Below are positions 1-10,063 of a stretch of 64,000 nucleotides of DNA, one piece after another. This DNA is from Haliclona indistincta. Taxonomy: Eukaryota; Porifera; Demospongiae; Haplosclerida; Chalinidae. The position numbers were made by a program, and so were the translations under genes. The notes beneath the pieces were generated by a model that was given only the letters and a program-made list of their open reading frames with translations, searched no databases and was not told the origin of the DNA. The stretch is from the NCBI GenBank assembly GCA_964017065.1, contig OZ024786.1:5619781-5683780 (forward strand), read 5' to 3'. Numbering within the stretch: position 1 is the first letter of the stretch; each line of letters begins with the position of its first letter.

Positions 1-37
1 CAGCGCTTGACTGTGTGATTCTTACTAGCTGTCTACG

Positions 38-310
38 ATGTCCGGCCACGGGACGAGAAGCAGCTCACGATCGTCTAGGGTTCCCCGTCGCCGTATCCAA
101 CAGCGCCACCACGCGGGCGCGAACGTGGCCGTGGTTGGGGCGGTCGAGGCCGAGCAGGTCGTGGACAGGTACCAGGAACGCCGACAACACTGTTCTGGAC
201 GCTGGGAGCGCGCAACTACTCCTGAGGTGTCGTCGTCTGGAGATGGGCAAGACGTGGTCGCCGGTTTCTCCATTGATCTGAACTACTCGCACTTACAAGA
301 GCAGATGTAG
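38..310 (+). pseudogene. Arg/Ser-rich 90-residue frame, possible start of the DIRS gag
   Basis: This frame opens with an ATG 27 bases after the putative A1 end. The first 25 residues are rich in Ser, Arg and His (motif GTRSSSRSS near the start), followed by an Ala/Val/Glu segment. The local DNA is GC-rich, unlike the next 4 kb. No domain can be named. Position suggests the N terminus of the structural protein of the element, but other frames on both strands are open here too, so the choice of frame is weak. Confidence 0.25.
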
Positions 311-446
311 CGAGCGCGAATCGCCAGCCATCACAAGATCAGACGCCAATAGAGCAAGGTTAGCGTCTTGCCCACATGCTTGCGCATTGTGGCTTGCTCA
401 ACCGTTGTTGGTTAAAAGCTGTGTAGTTTTGGTTTGATCACGTGGT

Positions 447-770
447 TGCCAATGGCTCAGTGTGTTAGTCATTGGATTCTGGTTGTAAGGGGTCATGTTC
501 GAGTCCTCAGCTCTTCCTCATTTTATTTTATTTTTTTCCCTGATTATTTTTTGCTTCTTAGTGGGCAATGTGTGTTGTTCTAGTACCTCTATCTAGTTGG
601 ACCTTTGCGTGCCCTTTGGGTGGAAAGCTGGTCATAGAATGCACCACGGGTCCAAGCGTTGTAATAGAGGGTTGAGTTTTTAGGTATAGTGGATGTAAAT
701 AGTGCTATTGCGTCTTTGATCATTCTGTATATATGTATTTTGTGAATAAATACCTGTGATTTAGCACATT
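447..770 (+). mobile_element. tRNA-derived SINE-like element
   Basis: A tRNA-like head is visible: a degenerate A box (TGGCTCAGTGTG, 453-464) and a good B box (GTTCGAGTCC, 497-506) 44 bases apart, the usual pol III internal promoter spacing. The T-arm pairing is imperfect, so this is a tRNA relic rather than a functional tRNA. A T-rich stretch and an unrelated body follow, ending near an AATAAA (about 745-750). No target-site duplication was identified, so both ends are approximate. It lies inside the DIRS-type remnant and would be a later insertion. Confidence 0.45.
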
Positions 771-1023
771 AATGACTGCCAGGTGACACTTTGTACTCGA
801 ACCTTCCTTTTGGGAAGCGATAGAGCCGCTGTATCAATTTGTTTGTCGCGTGTGTATGGTAGATAGTGTGGTGGGTAGGCTACGTTTGAAAGTTGTTCTT
901 GAGCGTTTGTGATGCAAGTATTCGGTTAAAAACAAGTGGCCACTCTCCATGCTGGTGGTATTTATAGGCTTGACCAGTTCAGTCTGGCTCGTCCGCGTTA
1001 CTTTCATCTTTGGCTACTATCTG

Positions 1024-1316
1024 TTGCTTCTTATGCGCCCTGGTCGTAGCTGTGTCTCTACTGGCAAGTTCACCAGCGGTTTCCGGTTCTACTATTCTCT
1101 GCTGCTTGCTGCTCGTGCCTCCTGTGTCCTCTGTCTATACCGTGGGCATGTGACACGTGGCTTGTGACTCGTCAGAGTTCTTGTTGCTACTGCTGTTCAG
1201 CACGGTTTTGTTCCAAGTTCTTTGAACACCTCGGGTCTTTGTCGTCAATGCTGTGCTGCGTGGTTCATCCCGATGCTGTGTGAGCAGGGAGACTTGCTGA
1301 GCTGTTCAGTGATGTC
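1024..1316 (+). repeat. Dispersed repeat, copy 1 (copy 2 at 9797-10063)
   Basis: The stretch aligns with 9797-10063 in the same orientation with scattered substitutions and small indels; shared blocks include GTAGCTGTGTCT, GAGACTTGCTGAGCTG and the run around CTACTGCTGTTCAGCA. The plus-strand frames over it differ between copies, so it is probably not coding. It lies within the DIRS-type remnant, which suggests that copy 2 is a piece of a related element. Confidence 0.6.
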
Positions 1317-3825
1317 TGCTTCACAGCTAGCCTGGAGTTTACAGTGTATGTATTATTGGTGCGTGTTGTGTCATGTGGAGTGACAGTGTTCTGAGCATGG
1401 TTGTGTTCGAGTCAGCAGTGTGTAGTGATAATTATGCTGATTTGTGTGTCGTGTTGCGTTGTGTGTTTTGTTGTGGACTGTTGCTTCTGTGTGCAATAGG
1501 CATGAGGGTGCTGCTTCTTGTTTGCTGTCCTGCGCATACTATCGTATTGTGGTACTGAATATGTTCTTTATCTTGATTGTCTTGGTGGTAGGACTTGTAC
1601 GTATTATGGGTTATTGCGGGTATGAAAGTGTGGGTTGTCGTATTCCTAATGTGCATCATGCTGCTGTCTATTAGTACTGTGCTGTATGGTGAGGTTCCAT
1701 ATGTCATGTGTTTTGTAGCTCTGTCTCTAGGACAGACTGTTTTGGAGCTTTTAATATTTATCACACTGTGGGACAGACGGTCTAGGCAGTCTTTGGGTTC
1801 GTTTAACAGACTGCCTTTAGGTGCATTGTTGTAAGCTACACCTCAGCTGGCATTTCATGTGGAGAGATGCTAGGCTCTAAGCACATTATTTGATGGCTTG
1901 TACTTTAGTCTTCGCTTGTGTGGCTTCATTCTAAATTCATGTCTGACTCATTGTTAGCAGTAGGGACATGCTACATCACTGGCCCTATTTTTTATGGTTT
2001 AGCGTAATATTTCTATGACTTTGAGTATGGTTGCGTGGGTAATGTTGCGTAATGTTGCCCGTGTGAGTATGGGGTTCTGCCTAGGCTGTTTCCAACCTGC
2101 CTGTTGAGTGACAGGGCATCTTATGTCTTCATATTGTAGGATGTGAATTCATATGTATGGCTTTTAGTTTCTATGGTTGGTTGTTGACGATGGGACTCAC
2201 CCTTCGGGTCCGGTGGCTGCAGTTGCTGATCACTTGTTTTTATTTTGAGTGGTGCTCTAGTAGTTGTGAGTCACATTTCCACTCCGCATCCCATTTTCAT
2301 TCGGCGGTCCTAGGAATTATTTTTCGATTCATGGTTACCTGATCGCTGGTGTTGTTCGCATAATAATAGGTATGCGTTAGTGATTCGTGGTGGAATGAGT
2401 TATTTGCATGGTTGTATGACTGTGTGGACTTTAGTTATTCTGCCTTGTTTTGCTTAATGCTTATGGCTGTGCAGTGGTTGGGTTGCCTGTACAGGATGTG
2501 TTGTTTGCTGTTCTATTGTTAGTGGTAGGCATTGTCGGCTAGCGGTGTTTGGCAATACGCATTCCTTGCTGGTTGCTTGTAGGTGTAATTTCCAATGTCT
2601 TTGCAATGGAGTACATTGCGTTTGCCTACTGTTCTTTGCGGCGTTGTATGCATACTTAGCTTTTTTTTGGTGTCTACAGTTTGCTCATCTCCCGTATGCA
2701 GGAGGTTGTTTCCTTCTCTATACAGGTCTGTATTGTACGCGTTGGCTTTGCAGTGCAGTATGTTTCTTCCTTACCTTTGTGTGTATGTGCTGGCTTTTGT
2801 CTGTATTATGTGCTTTTCTCGGCTGCTTCTTGGTTGCTTTGCTTAATCATTGGGTAGGGTGTCAGTGGTACCTGTTCCTTGCTTCCTTACCCCCTTACAC
2901 ATGTGGTTTTTTTGGTTGCTCTTACTATTGTTGTTGTTGCATTTTGCCGGTAGGCATTGTGTACTTCACCTTCGTGGTTTCTCGTGTCATTGTTGGCATG
3001 TTGCATTATGTCGTGGGCCGGCTATTATTCTTGGTCGGGTCGCTATCTGTTTTATCTTGCTGTTTCGTGTTTGTACTGTAAGTATCGTTACACTCATCAG
3101 TATGTATGCTTGGCCTGCTGAGCAATATATTGTTTCCTCCATTGTTAGCACAATGCTGTATGGGTTACCTGCTGGACTATGTTGTCTCCTCTCTGTACTG
3201 TTAACACTGTGTAGTATGTGTTGCTCTGTTCTATGTTTTGTGCTGAAGTTGTTGCTATTTATTGTCCATGCATGTTCTGCTTACGCTGTGCAGTACTTAG
3301 GTTGTGCTCTATTTATTGTTTGTCTCTCAGTTGCATGTGCGTTGCTTGCACTGTGCGGTATGTGTTCGGCTGTATGTGTGGCACCATACTTGTTTCTTGT
3401 CTATGTAGTGTGCACTCGCTGATTGCGCTCGCTGTCTTGTGTATTGCACTATCCTATTTGTCTGATGTTATGTGCTGCGCATGTGCTATGCAGTATAGTG
3501 TTTTGCGCTACATGTTGATTGTTACTTGCGCTGGCTGTATTGTATGTTGCACTTATTGTTTGTCTGTTTTACTTGTGCTGAGTTGGGCTACACACACGCG
3601 TGTGTTGTTTCTTGTTTATATAGTACGCATTGCCTGCATTAGCTGTGCTGTGTGTTACTCATTCCGATTGTGCGATATTCATTGCCTGTGCTGTGTTGTG
3701 GATTTGCGGTATGCGTATAGTTGAATTAGCGTCTACCATACTTGCGCTGTGCAGTAGGTGATGGTTACAATATGCATTGTTACCCGTGCGCAGTATGCGC
3801 CAGGGTTATGCGTTTTGTCCGTCTG

Positions 3826-3850
3826 TATATATATATATGTGTGTGTGTTG
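3826..3850. repeat. (TA)n/(GT)n microsatellite
   Basis: A short run of TA dinucleotides passes directly into GT dinucleotides. It is a compound microsatellite inside the T-rich tract. Confidence 0.8.
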
Positions 3851-4289
3851 TCAAAAAACACGCCTGTGTGCACCTTGCAGCTCGAAAATCTCCACGAAAA
3901 CACTCTCTGCAGCTTCTTAACTGAGTTTATAGCCCTATGAAGACGTTTTCTGTGCTGGCAAGCCTTGTTCGAGCAGCTAATCCATGGCTATCTAAAGCTA
4001 CGTGTCCTTGTAAGAGCACTTTACGGTATTGTGGGTGAGTCTCCCCACCTCCTATCAATGTCGATGTCCTCACTCAGTCTCACAGGTACCGTACGTCAGA
4101 GCCATTAAGTAACGTGCGTGTTGCAGTAATGCATGAGTAGTCGGGTTTAGCTCCTAGTTCAGCGCACGGGTATGTGTTCATTAGAACTCTAGTTTCTTCA
4201 TTGTCAGGAATGTCTACGCATAATTTATTGCTTGCTACAGCCTATTTGAGGCGCACACATGTGGCTGGTTGTGTAGCCTCAGTGTTTGT

Positions 4290-4660
4290 TTGTTACCTTG
4301 CGACTTGAGTTTTCATCCATTGCTTTATGTTTCCCACGAGGCGTCTTGTACTTACGGTTATGGTGGTTACTTTGCTCTGGTTGGTTTAGCTTTCAGTGGC
4401 CTTCATCATGGGTTGATTCTATTATATTTCTGTTTCTTGGGATGTGCTGGCTGGGTTTGCATGTTCATGCTGATAACTCAGCTGTGATGGCCATGATTCT
4501 AGGTGGGCTGTGAGACCTGTTTGTGTATTGCGCTGTCATTCTTTTATTTGTCCCTTTATCGGTGTAATTTGTCAGCTAGGCATATTTTCTGATATATCCA
4601 ATGTAGCGGCCGATGCCTTGCCTTACAATAGGTTTCACTTGTTTACCATCTCTTTGCATA
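4290..4660 (+). pseudogene. RNase H region of DIRS-type pol, broken
   Basis: Across two frames the translation contains, in order, FQWPSSW, then WLGLHVHADNSAV (an acidic residue plus Asn in the usual CDN position of DIRS RNase H), then LRCHSFIC, and finally SNVAADAL followed by RFHLF. The NxAADALSR-like end is characteristic of DIRS/Ngaro RNase H just before the recombinase; here the usual SR after ADAL is changed. The frame is lost near 4490-4510 (a stop around 4511) and the sequence upstream is not recognisable. Frameshifts make it non-functional. Family recognition is from memory of the motif pattern, not from a search. Confidence 0.6.
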
Positions 4661-5310
4661 TTCCTTGGCCCCTATTGCAATTGGCAGCCTCATTGGGATT
4701 GACCAATTGGATCGGGGTGTTCATGGCTAGCTTGAGTGCGGTCTCGTTTCACAGTCTATGCTTCCGCGGCAAGACGCTAGGTGGATTCTGGTGTTGATGA
4801 TAGTTCTATTCATGTTTATTTGAATGGTGGTCGCTTTTATCATTACGTCTTACGGGGTGTCTCTCGCTCCTCTCCTACAGCAATTGTTCGCCCTCTGCAT
4901 TTGCCTGTTACACTTGACAGTCGGCGGTCGGTATGGTCTGTGGTTCTGTCGGATGTTGGTTTGATGCTGCTATGCTATGTCTATGTGGGACGAACCTATG
5001 ACAGCATATGTCCAGCGTCCCCAGGGCGGGCTTACCTTGCAAGGCGTCCAGGCACTCCGGGGTCGTTGTTAATGGTGGTGTTCCATTGTCTCGCTCTCTT
5101 GTGTTGAATTCTCTTTGCACTGCACTGACTGATGCAGAGATCGATATAGTGCGAATAGCTTCCAGATCGGAACAGCTTCAGCGGCAGCGAGGGCGAATTC
5201 AATGATTCAGTCGTTGGGTCGCTGGAAGTCAGCTGCATTCTTGTCGTACATCATGATACCAGTTGACCGCCTAGTTTCCGCCTTTCGTATGATCAATCAC
5301 GCATAGGTGA
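4661..5310 (+). pseudogene. Tyrosine recombinase (YR) of DIRS-type element, broken
   Basis: Three frames read in succession give a DIRS-type tyrosine recombinase. The pieces are FYHYVLRGVSRSSP and LPVTLDSRRSVWSVV (about 4830-4950), ICPASPGRAYLARRPG followed by NGGVPLSRSLVLNSL (about 5005-5115), and near the end ANSFQIGTASAA then SLGRWKSAAFLSYI (about 5150-5250). The last block corresponds to the family's HSFRxGxA and GRWxSxAxxxYI motifs, which hold the catalytic Arg and Tyr; here His is replaced by Asn while the Tyr is still visible. At least two frameshifts separate the blocks. In a living element this enzyme integrates a circular DNA intermediate without leaving a target-site duplication. 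Confidence 0.7.
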
Positions 5311-5468
5311 TGTGGATCTGAACTAACTGGGTTGTAGATATTGGACTGTAGAGGTGTTCGGATTGATATTGTTCTTATTATTTGATGTGTTTGTATGAAA
5401 AAGGAATTTGTCGATCTAGATAATATGGTATTGGTGGTTGGGAGTGTATAGCGCGATGCGCTATTGGA

Positions 5469-5851
5469 GGATGTCATTCTGTCATAATACACTCCCAGTA
5501 GGAAGCACCTACGGGACCATCGTATTTTTGGGCTGTGTGCGGGCTGGGATCGAGCAGGTCATGTAAAGTGCTAATGGCTGTGTTGTATGTGCTGTTTAGT
5601 GCTAATGGCTGCTAATTGCTAATAATGTATTGCTGCTAACTGCTGCTAATTGCTAATAATTGTATTGCTGCTAATTGCTGCTATCTGCCTGGCTGTTTGG
5701 CTCATGCTGCTGCTGCTCACACCTGCCGATCCCAGCCCTAGGCTAACCTGTGCTTTAGAAGTACAGTGCGCTCTGGGGGAGTGGCCCATGTGATACTCCC
5801 AAACCCCTCTCTCCGCTAAAGCGGTTACGGAGGCCCTGAGATTGGAATTAA
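5469..5851 (+). repeat. Split direct repeat, copy B1
   Basis: This 383-bp unit starts GGATGTCATTCTGTC and ends GAATTAA. It differs from 6185-6567 by a single visible substitution (TTTTTGGG versus TTTGTGGG). Internally it carries a tract of GCTGCTAATTGCTAATAAT-like words. It starts about 160 bases after the end of the recombinase. Confidence 0.85.
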
Positions 5852-6184
5852 ATAATTTTACTAGGCTTCAGCCTTATAAAGAGTTAATAACAACGAAGGG
5901 CCACGCCTCCATAGTAGCCACATGTTGCGCGTGCGCAGGGTTTTCACAGCTAGTGCTAGCACGTGTTGAACAGCAACCTGTCTGAGCAGCGCTTGACCCC
6001 ATCCCAACCCTCCCTCGGTAAGTTAAGTAAGTTCAACGTGGTGAGTTATTAGTGTTAGGATTTGTGTGTTCATTCTTAGCATTATTAATTTCATATTGTT
6101 CTCCACTCTTCGGAGTGTGACATTCACATGGGTCTGCCTTAAATGGTGAACTTCCCCGGATGTAGTGTGTGTGTGTGTGTGTGT
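5852..6184 (+). repeat. Spacer between the direct repeats (putative A2), with (GT)n end
   Basis: The spacer separates the two 383-bp repeats. In the Ngaro arrangement it would be A2, a copy of the 5' terminal A1. Bases 5987-5997 equal the first 11 bases of the window, after which the two diverge. It ends in about ten GT dinucleotides (6165-6184), which may be a later expansion. Confidence 0.5.
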
Positions 6185-6567
6185 GGATGTCATTCTGTCA
6201 TAATACACTCCCAGTAGGAAGCACCTACGGGACCATCGTATTTGTGGGCTGTGTGCGGGCTGGGATCGAGCAGGTCATGTAAAGTGCTAATGGCTGTGTT
6301 GTATGTGCTGTTTAGTGCTAATGGCTGCTAATTGCTAATAATGTATTGCTGCTAACTGCTGCTAATTGCTAATAATTGTATTGCTGCTAATTGCTGCTAT
6401 CTGCCTGGCTGTTTGGCTCATGCTGCTGCTGCTCACACCTGCCGATCCCAGCCCTAGGCTAACCTGTGCTTTAGAAGTACAGTGCGCTCTGGGGGAGTGG
6501 CCCATGTGATACTCCCAAACCCCTCTCTCCGCTAAAGCGGTTACGGAGGCCCTGAGATTGGAATTAA
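6185..6567 (+). repeat. Split direct repeat, copy B2
   Basis: Second 383-bp unit, same orientation and same length as 5469-5851. Its last bases (TTAA) abut TCCCAGACAT, the start of the long repeat that recurs at 57835 without this unit, so the right end of the element lies within about four bases of 6567. Confidence 0.85.
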
Positions 6568-7486
6568 TCCCAGACATCTAAAGTAGAAACAACTAATTAA
6601 GTTCACATGTTTCACTGCAGCCATGTTTCAATGGTAGGCTATCACAGCCTACCACTGTCCCAAATAGTCTTCTTACCGACAATAACAGATTGTATCTGTG
6701 GTTGCGGTAGTAGCAACAGTAACTGCATTAGACGATGTTGCTGCTAAAAGAGATGCATGCACGCAACAGCCGTCGGGCTGCAATTCAAGTAGTGAACGAT
6801 GAGGTGTTATTATATCATTCGGCATTAGGCACTTCCTCATAATACACTATAGAGGACATAATAAAGATTGAACATACTCCACCTAGTATCCTCAAAATCA
6901 GTGTAATGAATATTGTTTAGCAGCTGTTGCAACTGACTGCCCATTGTTTGTTTCTAGAAAATGACCCATTGCAGTGTGCCTTCATCCTTCATCTTTTCGT
7001 GGGCCACCAGCAAAGGACCGTCTTCATTTGCTAGTTTATACTATCAGCTAGAGCAAGAGAAGAAATTGAAGCAATGATTATGGAGAAGTTAGTAACGGAG
7101 ACAAAAGACTAGTTTGAGTATTGCTTATTACAAACAGATAAATGACATGATCTATGTCGTAGGTTAGTTTTGTTTTAGTAGTTTTAAATATTAGTTACAA
7201 TTAATTGTTTGTTTTTATTATTATTATAGTAATAATAGTAAGTTGTTTTATTACCACTATTATGTTTTTATTATGTTATCATTTTATTTTATTTATCGAT
7301 AAAAGTAATGAGCAGTACGCGTTCAGGCTCGTGCCAATAAAATAAGTACGCTGCATGCTGCAGAAACTAATTCAAATATCATCGTGAGACCTATGCAGAT
7401 CGTGGTGCTGGTGGCCGCCAGCCGGTCGGGGTGCAGCCTGTCCTGCCTGTGCAGGAGAGCCTTGACGGCCGATCTGGGCCGTCAAG
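6564..7486 (+). repeat. Long dispersed repeat, copy 1 (copy 2 at 57835-58823)
   Basis: It aligns base by base with 57835-58823, beginning TTAATCCCAGACAT and ending near GGCCGTCAAGAG, with substitutions and small indels. The final 100 bases differ by larger indels in a GC-rich part. No convincing coding frame is conserved between copies. Class unknown; the DIRS-type element sits exactly at its left edge. Confidence 0.8.
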
Positions 7487-7613
7487 AGACGAGAAAGAGA
7501 AAAAAAAGTGAGGAAGGGAGCCAAAAGAAGAAGAAGCCAAATGTAAACTATGCCTTTTGTTGTGTGTTTAGTTATTACTAGTTCATTTTTGTGTGCTTAG
7601 TTGATGTTGTCAG

Positions 7614-7739
7614 AAGACGAAGACGAAGAAGAGGAGGAAGGGAGCCAAAAGAACAAGAAGAAGCTGGTAGTCACATTCAAGCAGTACCAAAGGATCGGTC
7701 GCCAGTTGATCAGGCACCTGCAGGCGACAGAGGAGGAAG
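7614..7739 (+). CDS. Candidate exon resembling the C-terminal part of MCM6
   Basis: A splice-acceptor-like sequence (TTGTTGTCAG) precedes a 126-base open stretch, and a good donor (GAGGAAG|GTGAGG) ends it. The encoded 42 residues are acidic (EDEDEEEEEGS), then basic, then KLVVTFKQYQRIGRQLI followed by RHLQATEEE. In MCM6 an acidic linker is followed by a segment of the form F-x-x-Y-x-R-I-x-x-L-I-x-H-L ending in Glu residues; the spacing here matches. A similar Glu/Lys word (EEGSQKKKK) is encoded 110 bases upstream, suggesting a local duplication. No neighbouring MCM exons were found, so this may be an isolated gene fragment. Confidence 0.35.
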
Positions 7740-7799
7740 GTGAGGCTTGCAATGCTGAAGTGAAGAATGTATAGTGTCACCTTCATTAATGTGTTCACT

Positions 7800-9316
7800 G
7801 TTCAGTGTGTTCAGTCTCTGTAAGTCTTTATTCACACGATGGGAGTGATCATCCTTGGTCGGTTTTACTTAGTTTTACAGGGTTTTACTTAGGAGGGCAA
7901 GGAGGGGCACTCGCCCCCTTGAGCTATTCTTGCCCCCCTTGTGTCATACTATACCAGTACTGTCTTAAACACCTGTAACTCTCTCACTCTGCACGACACA
8001 CACTTCGCCCCCTTGTAAAATGAAACCCTGCATGCATGCCTTATTAGGAAAACATAACGATGAATTTGGTGAGGTGTATAGTACTACTACATACATGTAC
8101 TATAGCATTAATATTCAATTATGTTAAACTCAATCAGACATCCAAGGTCATGAATTCCCCTCTGAGAGTGAATTCTTTTCCTGAAAAGAGTTAAAGGAAG
8201 AATAGACACACACATACATCACATAAAAACTACTGACGGCAAGATGACTATGTGCTTGCTGGCTGCATCGTCATTGTGCACTTCATTATTATGATGAACT
8301 TGCTAAAAGCTCTTCTCCTTTGGATGCTCCTTGGTGACCCATCGCTCAGAAATCTCTCGCCTTCAATCTGAGATAGACAACTCTAGGAAAGCTAACAATT
8401 CGAAACTGCCATCAAGCATGTGGCCAAAAATCTGTATTCTCTAACAGTCAGGAGAAAGTTTCAAGTTCATAACAGCACTATTAAAGGATGGTGGCATGTG
8501 GTACGCGGTTCCAAAACTGACATCAAACTCCTCGAATCAGACTGGCACAAAATCATTACTAAAAAGGGTGGTAGTTGCAGCCCTTACTGATTTTTTCTAC
8601 TTCCATCTCACCCGTACCTAGAGGCTAGAGAATAGGCTAGAGAAATAGAAAGGAACACTCGTCAACAATGATTATCTCCTTTATGATTCTGCTATTTATT
8701 TTTGGTACCATCGCAATGGGCATGGGAATTGATTTGCAAGATGTTACACCGGTTAACACTTTGTATGCAAAAACACGAATACACCATAGATTGGGAAAAT
8801 ATTTTCGTCTTGAAAAATGTTACATAACATCAGCAAGATTTTAGCATACAACATTCAAGAATATTATTGTCAAAAGCTTCCAACTTTTCATGAATTCTTG
8901 TGTTACATTAGTCTGCATGTGTAGCTGTATATTTCTATTAGGTGCCAAGAGGACATATTTTAAAACCATCATTAACAAAGCTTAGACAAACCATAGAGTG
9001 ACTGGGAACTCACAGCTGTGAAATTTAGCGCGTACTTTTCCAGGCAAGACGGCAAGGCTGTGAGCTTCAAAGGCTAAGGTTGCAAGGATCGCCTTGAGCT
9101 CTTATTAAGAATTATAAACAAGAAGACAGGAAAGGTTTAAAGCGGTACGTGGTAGTTATTATTATTATTACTCAACAATATGTAGTTCTGGTACTGAATC
9201 GAAGAAGAGAATATGTGTCCTCATATTAACGAGATATTGAAGCTATACGAGCTGCAGAGGCTGAAGTAAAACAGATGGCGACATAACTGTCCCAAAAAAG
9301 ACTGAAAAATATCGTC
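7800..9316. other. Non-coding stretch with one diverged repeat
   Basis: No coding region can be supported. A diverged copy of the repeat at 37255-37475 occupies 8767-8985, and a short block near 8640-8690 recurs near 33700-33750. The rest holds nothing I recognise. Confidence 0.5.
8767..8985 (+). repeat. Diverged dispersed repeat, copy 1 (copy 2 at 37255-37475)
   Basis: Shared blocks in the same order include GATTGGGAAAATATTTTC, CAAGAAT, AGAAGCTTCCAA-like and TGTAGCTGTATATTTCTATT. Identity is moderate with indels, indicating an old repeat family. Confidence 0.6.
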
Positions 9317-9679
9317 ATGGTTAACGTCATGGTAGCCGGTCAGCACGTACAAGAATCACCTCTACCTCTTGTTCCATTCAAAGAGAGATATGCTAAGATG
9401 TGTAGTGACTTAACAGATCTCAATGCAGGTCAAAATAAAACTTTTTTTTTAATAATGCCTTTCAAATATTGTGTAGATGCCCACAAGGATTGCTTCTCTT
9501 TAAGAGATTTACCTAAGCCAATTGTAGAAAATAAACAACTTAAAAGATATTTTGTGGTATCAATTCCTAAATATGATCCATCAAAAATGCTCCTTTGTCT
9601 TCACATATATGCTTCCTTTCTCTCTCACAGTGATGCTCGTAATGAGGCAAATGAATATTTTGAAAGACACAGTCTTTAA
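9317..9679 (+). CDS. Unrecognised 120-residue ORF
   Basis: An ATG-started frame with ordinary amino-acid composition. It contains MPFKYCVDAHKDC and KRYFVVSIPKYDPSK, and has no obvious membrane segment or motif. It is not repeated elsewhere in the window. Length and composition are better than the shadow frames around it, but there is no homology to support it. It could be an exon of a transposon protein. Confidence 0.25.
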   Translation: MVNVMVAGQHVQESPLPLVPFKERYAKMCSDLTDLNAGQNKTFFLIMPFKYCVDAHKDCFSLRDLPKPIVENKQLKRYFVVSIPKYDPSKMLLCLHIYASFLSHSDARNEANEYFERHSL

Positions 9680-9796
9680 AATTGGTTAATGACAAGGGGC
9701 GGGGACAGCTTGCGCGCGCATGCAACGTGGTGAGACATGCTGCTCAGTTTCCACACCATTCTAAGCTGAGAAACCTAAGAGTAACTTATCACTGTT

Positions 9797-10063
9797 TCTT
9801 ACACGTCCTGCATGGTGGTAGCTGTGTCTACTGGCGAGTTCACCGACGGTTTCCTGTTCTCTCTTCTCTGCTGCCTGCGCCTCCTGAGTCCTCTGTCCCG
9901 GCACTGTCCACTGTCCGTGGGCAGGTGACTCGTCATAGTTCTGTGCTCTACTGCTGTTCAGCAAGGTTTCGTTCCAAGTTCTCCTGGGAACCTCGTGTCT
10001 TTGCCGTCAACGTCGTCGTGCTGCGTGGTTTCCGATTCTGAGTGAACGGGGAGACTTGCTGAG
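9797..10063 (+). repeat. Dispersed repeat, copy 2 (copy 1 at 1024-1316)
   Basis: See 1024-1316. This copy is less T-rich, so the shared ancestor was probably of ordinary composition and the T enrichment of copy 1 arose later or within its host element. Confidence 0.6.

Larger units (their letters stand above)
780..4260. other. Strand-asymmetric T-rich, A-poor tract
   Basis: For about 3.4 kb the plus strand is dominated by T and G, with very little A. This produces long artificial frames full of Cys, Leu, Phe and Val on the plus strand (2545-3081, 2850-3422, 3218-3724), none with a recognisable domain. A degenerate word resembling CTGTGCAGTATGTG recurs between 2740 and 3800 at irregular spacing of roughly 60-140 bases. 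The tract lies where reverse transcriptase of a DIRS element would be expected, but I could not find RT motifs. It could be a diverged pol region, an intron with transcription-linked skew, or decayed satellite. Confidence 0.6.
1..6567 (+). mobile_element. DIRS/Ngaro-type retroelement remnant with split direct repeats
   Basis: The 3' part carries recognisable RNase H and tyrosine recombinase pieces (4290-5310), followed by a 383-bp sequence (5469-5851), a 333-bp spacer (5852-6184) and a second, almost identical 383-bp copy (6185-6567). Repeat-spacer-repeat downstream of the recombinase matches the B1-A2-B2 end of Ngaro/PAT-like DIRS elements, where A2 should also occur at the 5' end. The first 11 bases of the window equal 5987-5997 inside the spacer, so the 5' A1 copy may end at base 11 and lie mostly outside the window. 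The right edge is supported by the repeat at 57835, which continues across the same point without the element. Element identity is fairly firm. The left boundary, and whether everything between is element DNA, are inferred. Confidence 0.6.

Noticed and set aside
447..520. Functional tRNA gene
   Set aside because: A and B boxes are present, but the T arm pairs at only three of five positions and no acceptor stem forms; a SINE head is more likely.
2545..3724. Long Cys/Leu/Phe-rich plus-strand ORFs (178, 190 and 168 residues)
   Set aside because: They overlap in different frames, have no domain, and arise from the T/G-rich, A-poor composition, which leaves few stop codons.
5469..6567. LTR pair of a miniature retrotransposon (TRIM)
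   Set aside because: The repeats do not end in CA, no primer-binding site or polypurine tract is seen, and the position after a tyrosine recombinase favours split direct repeats.
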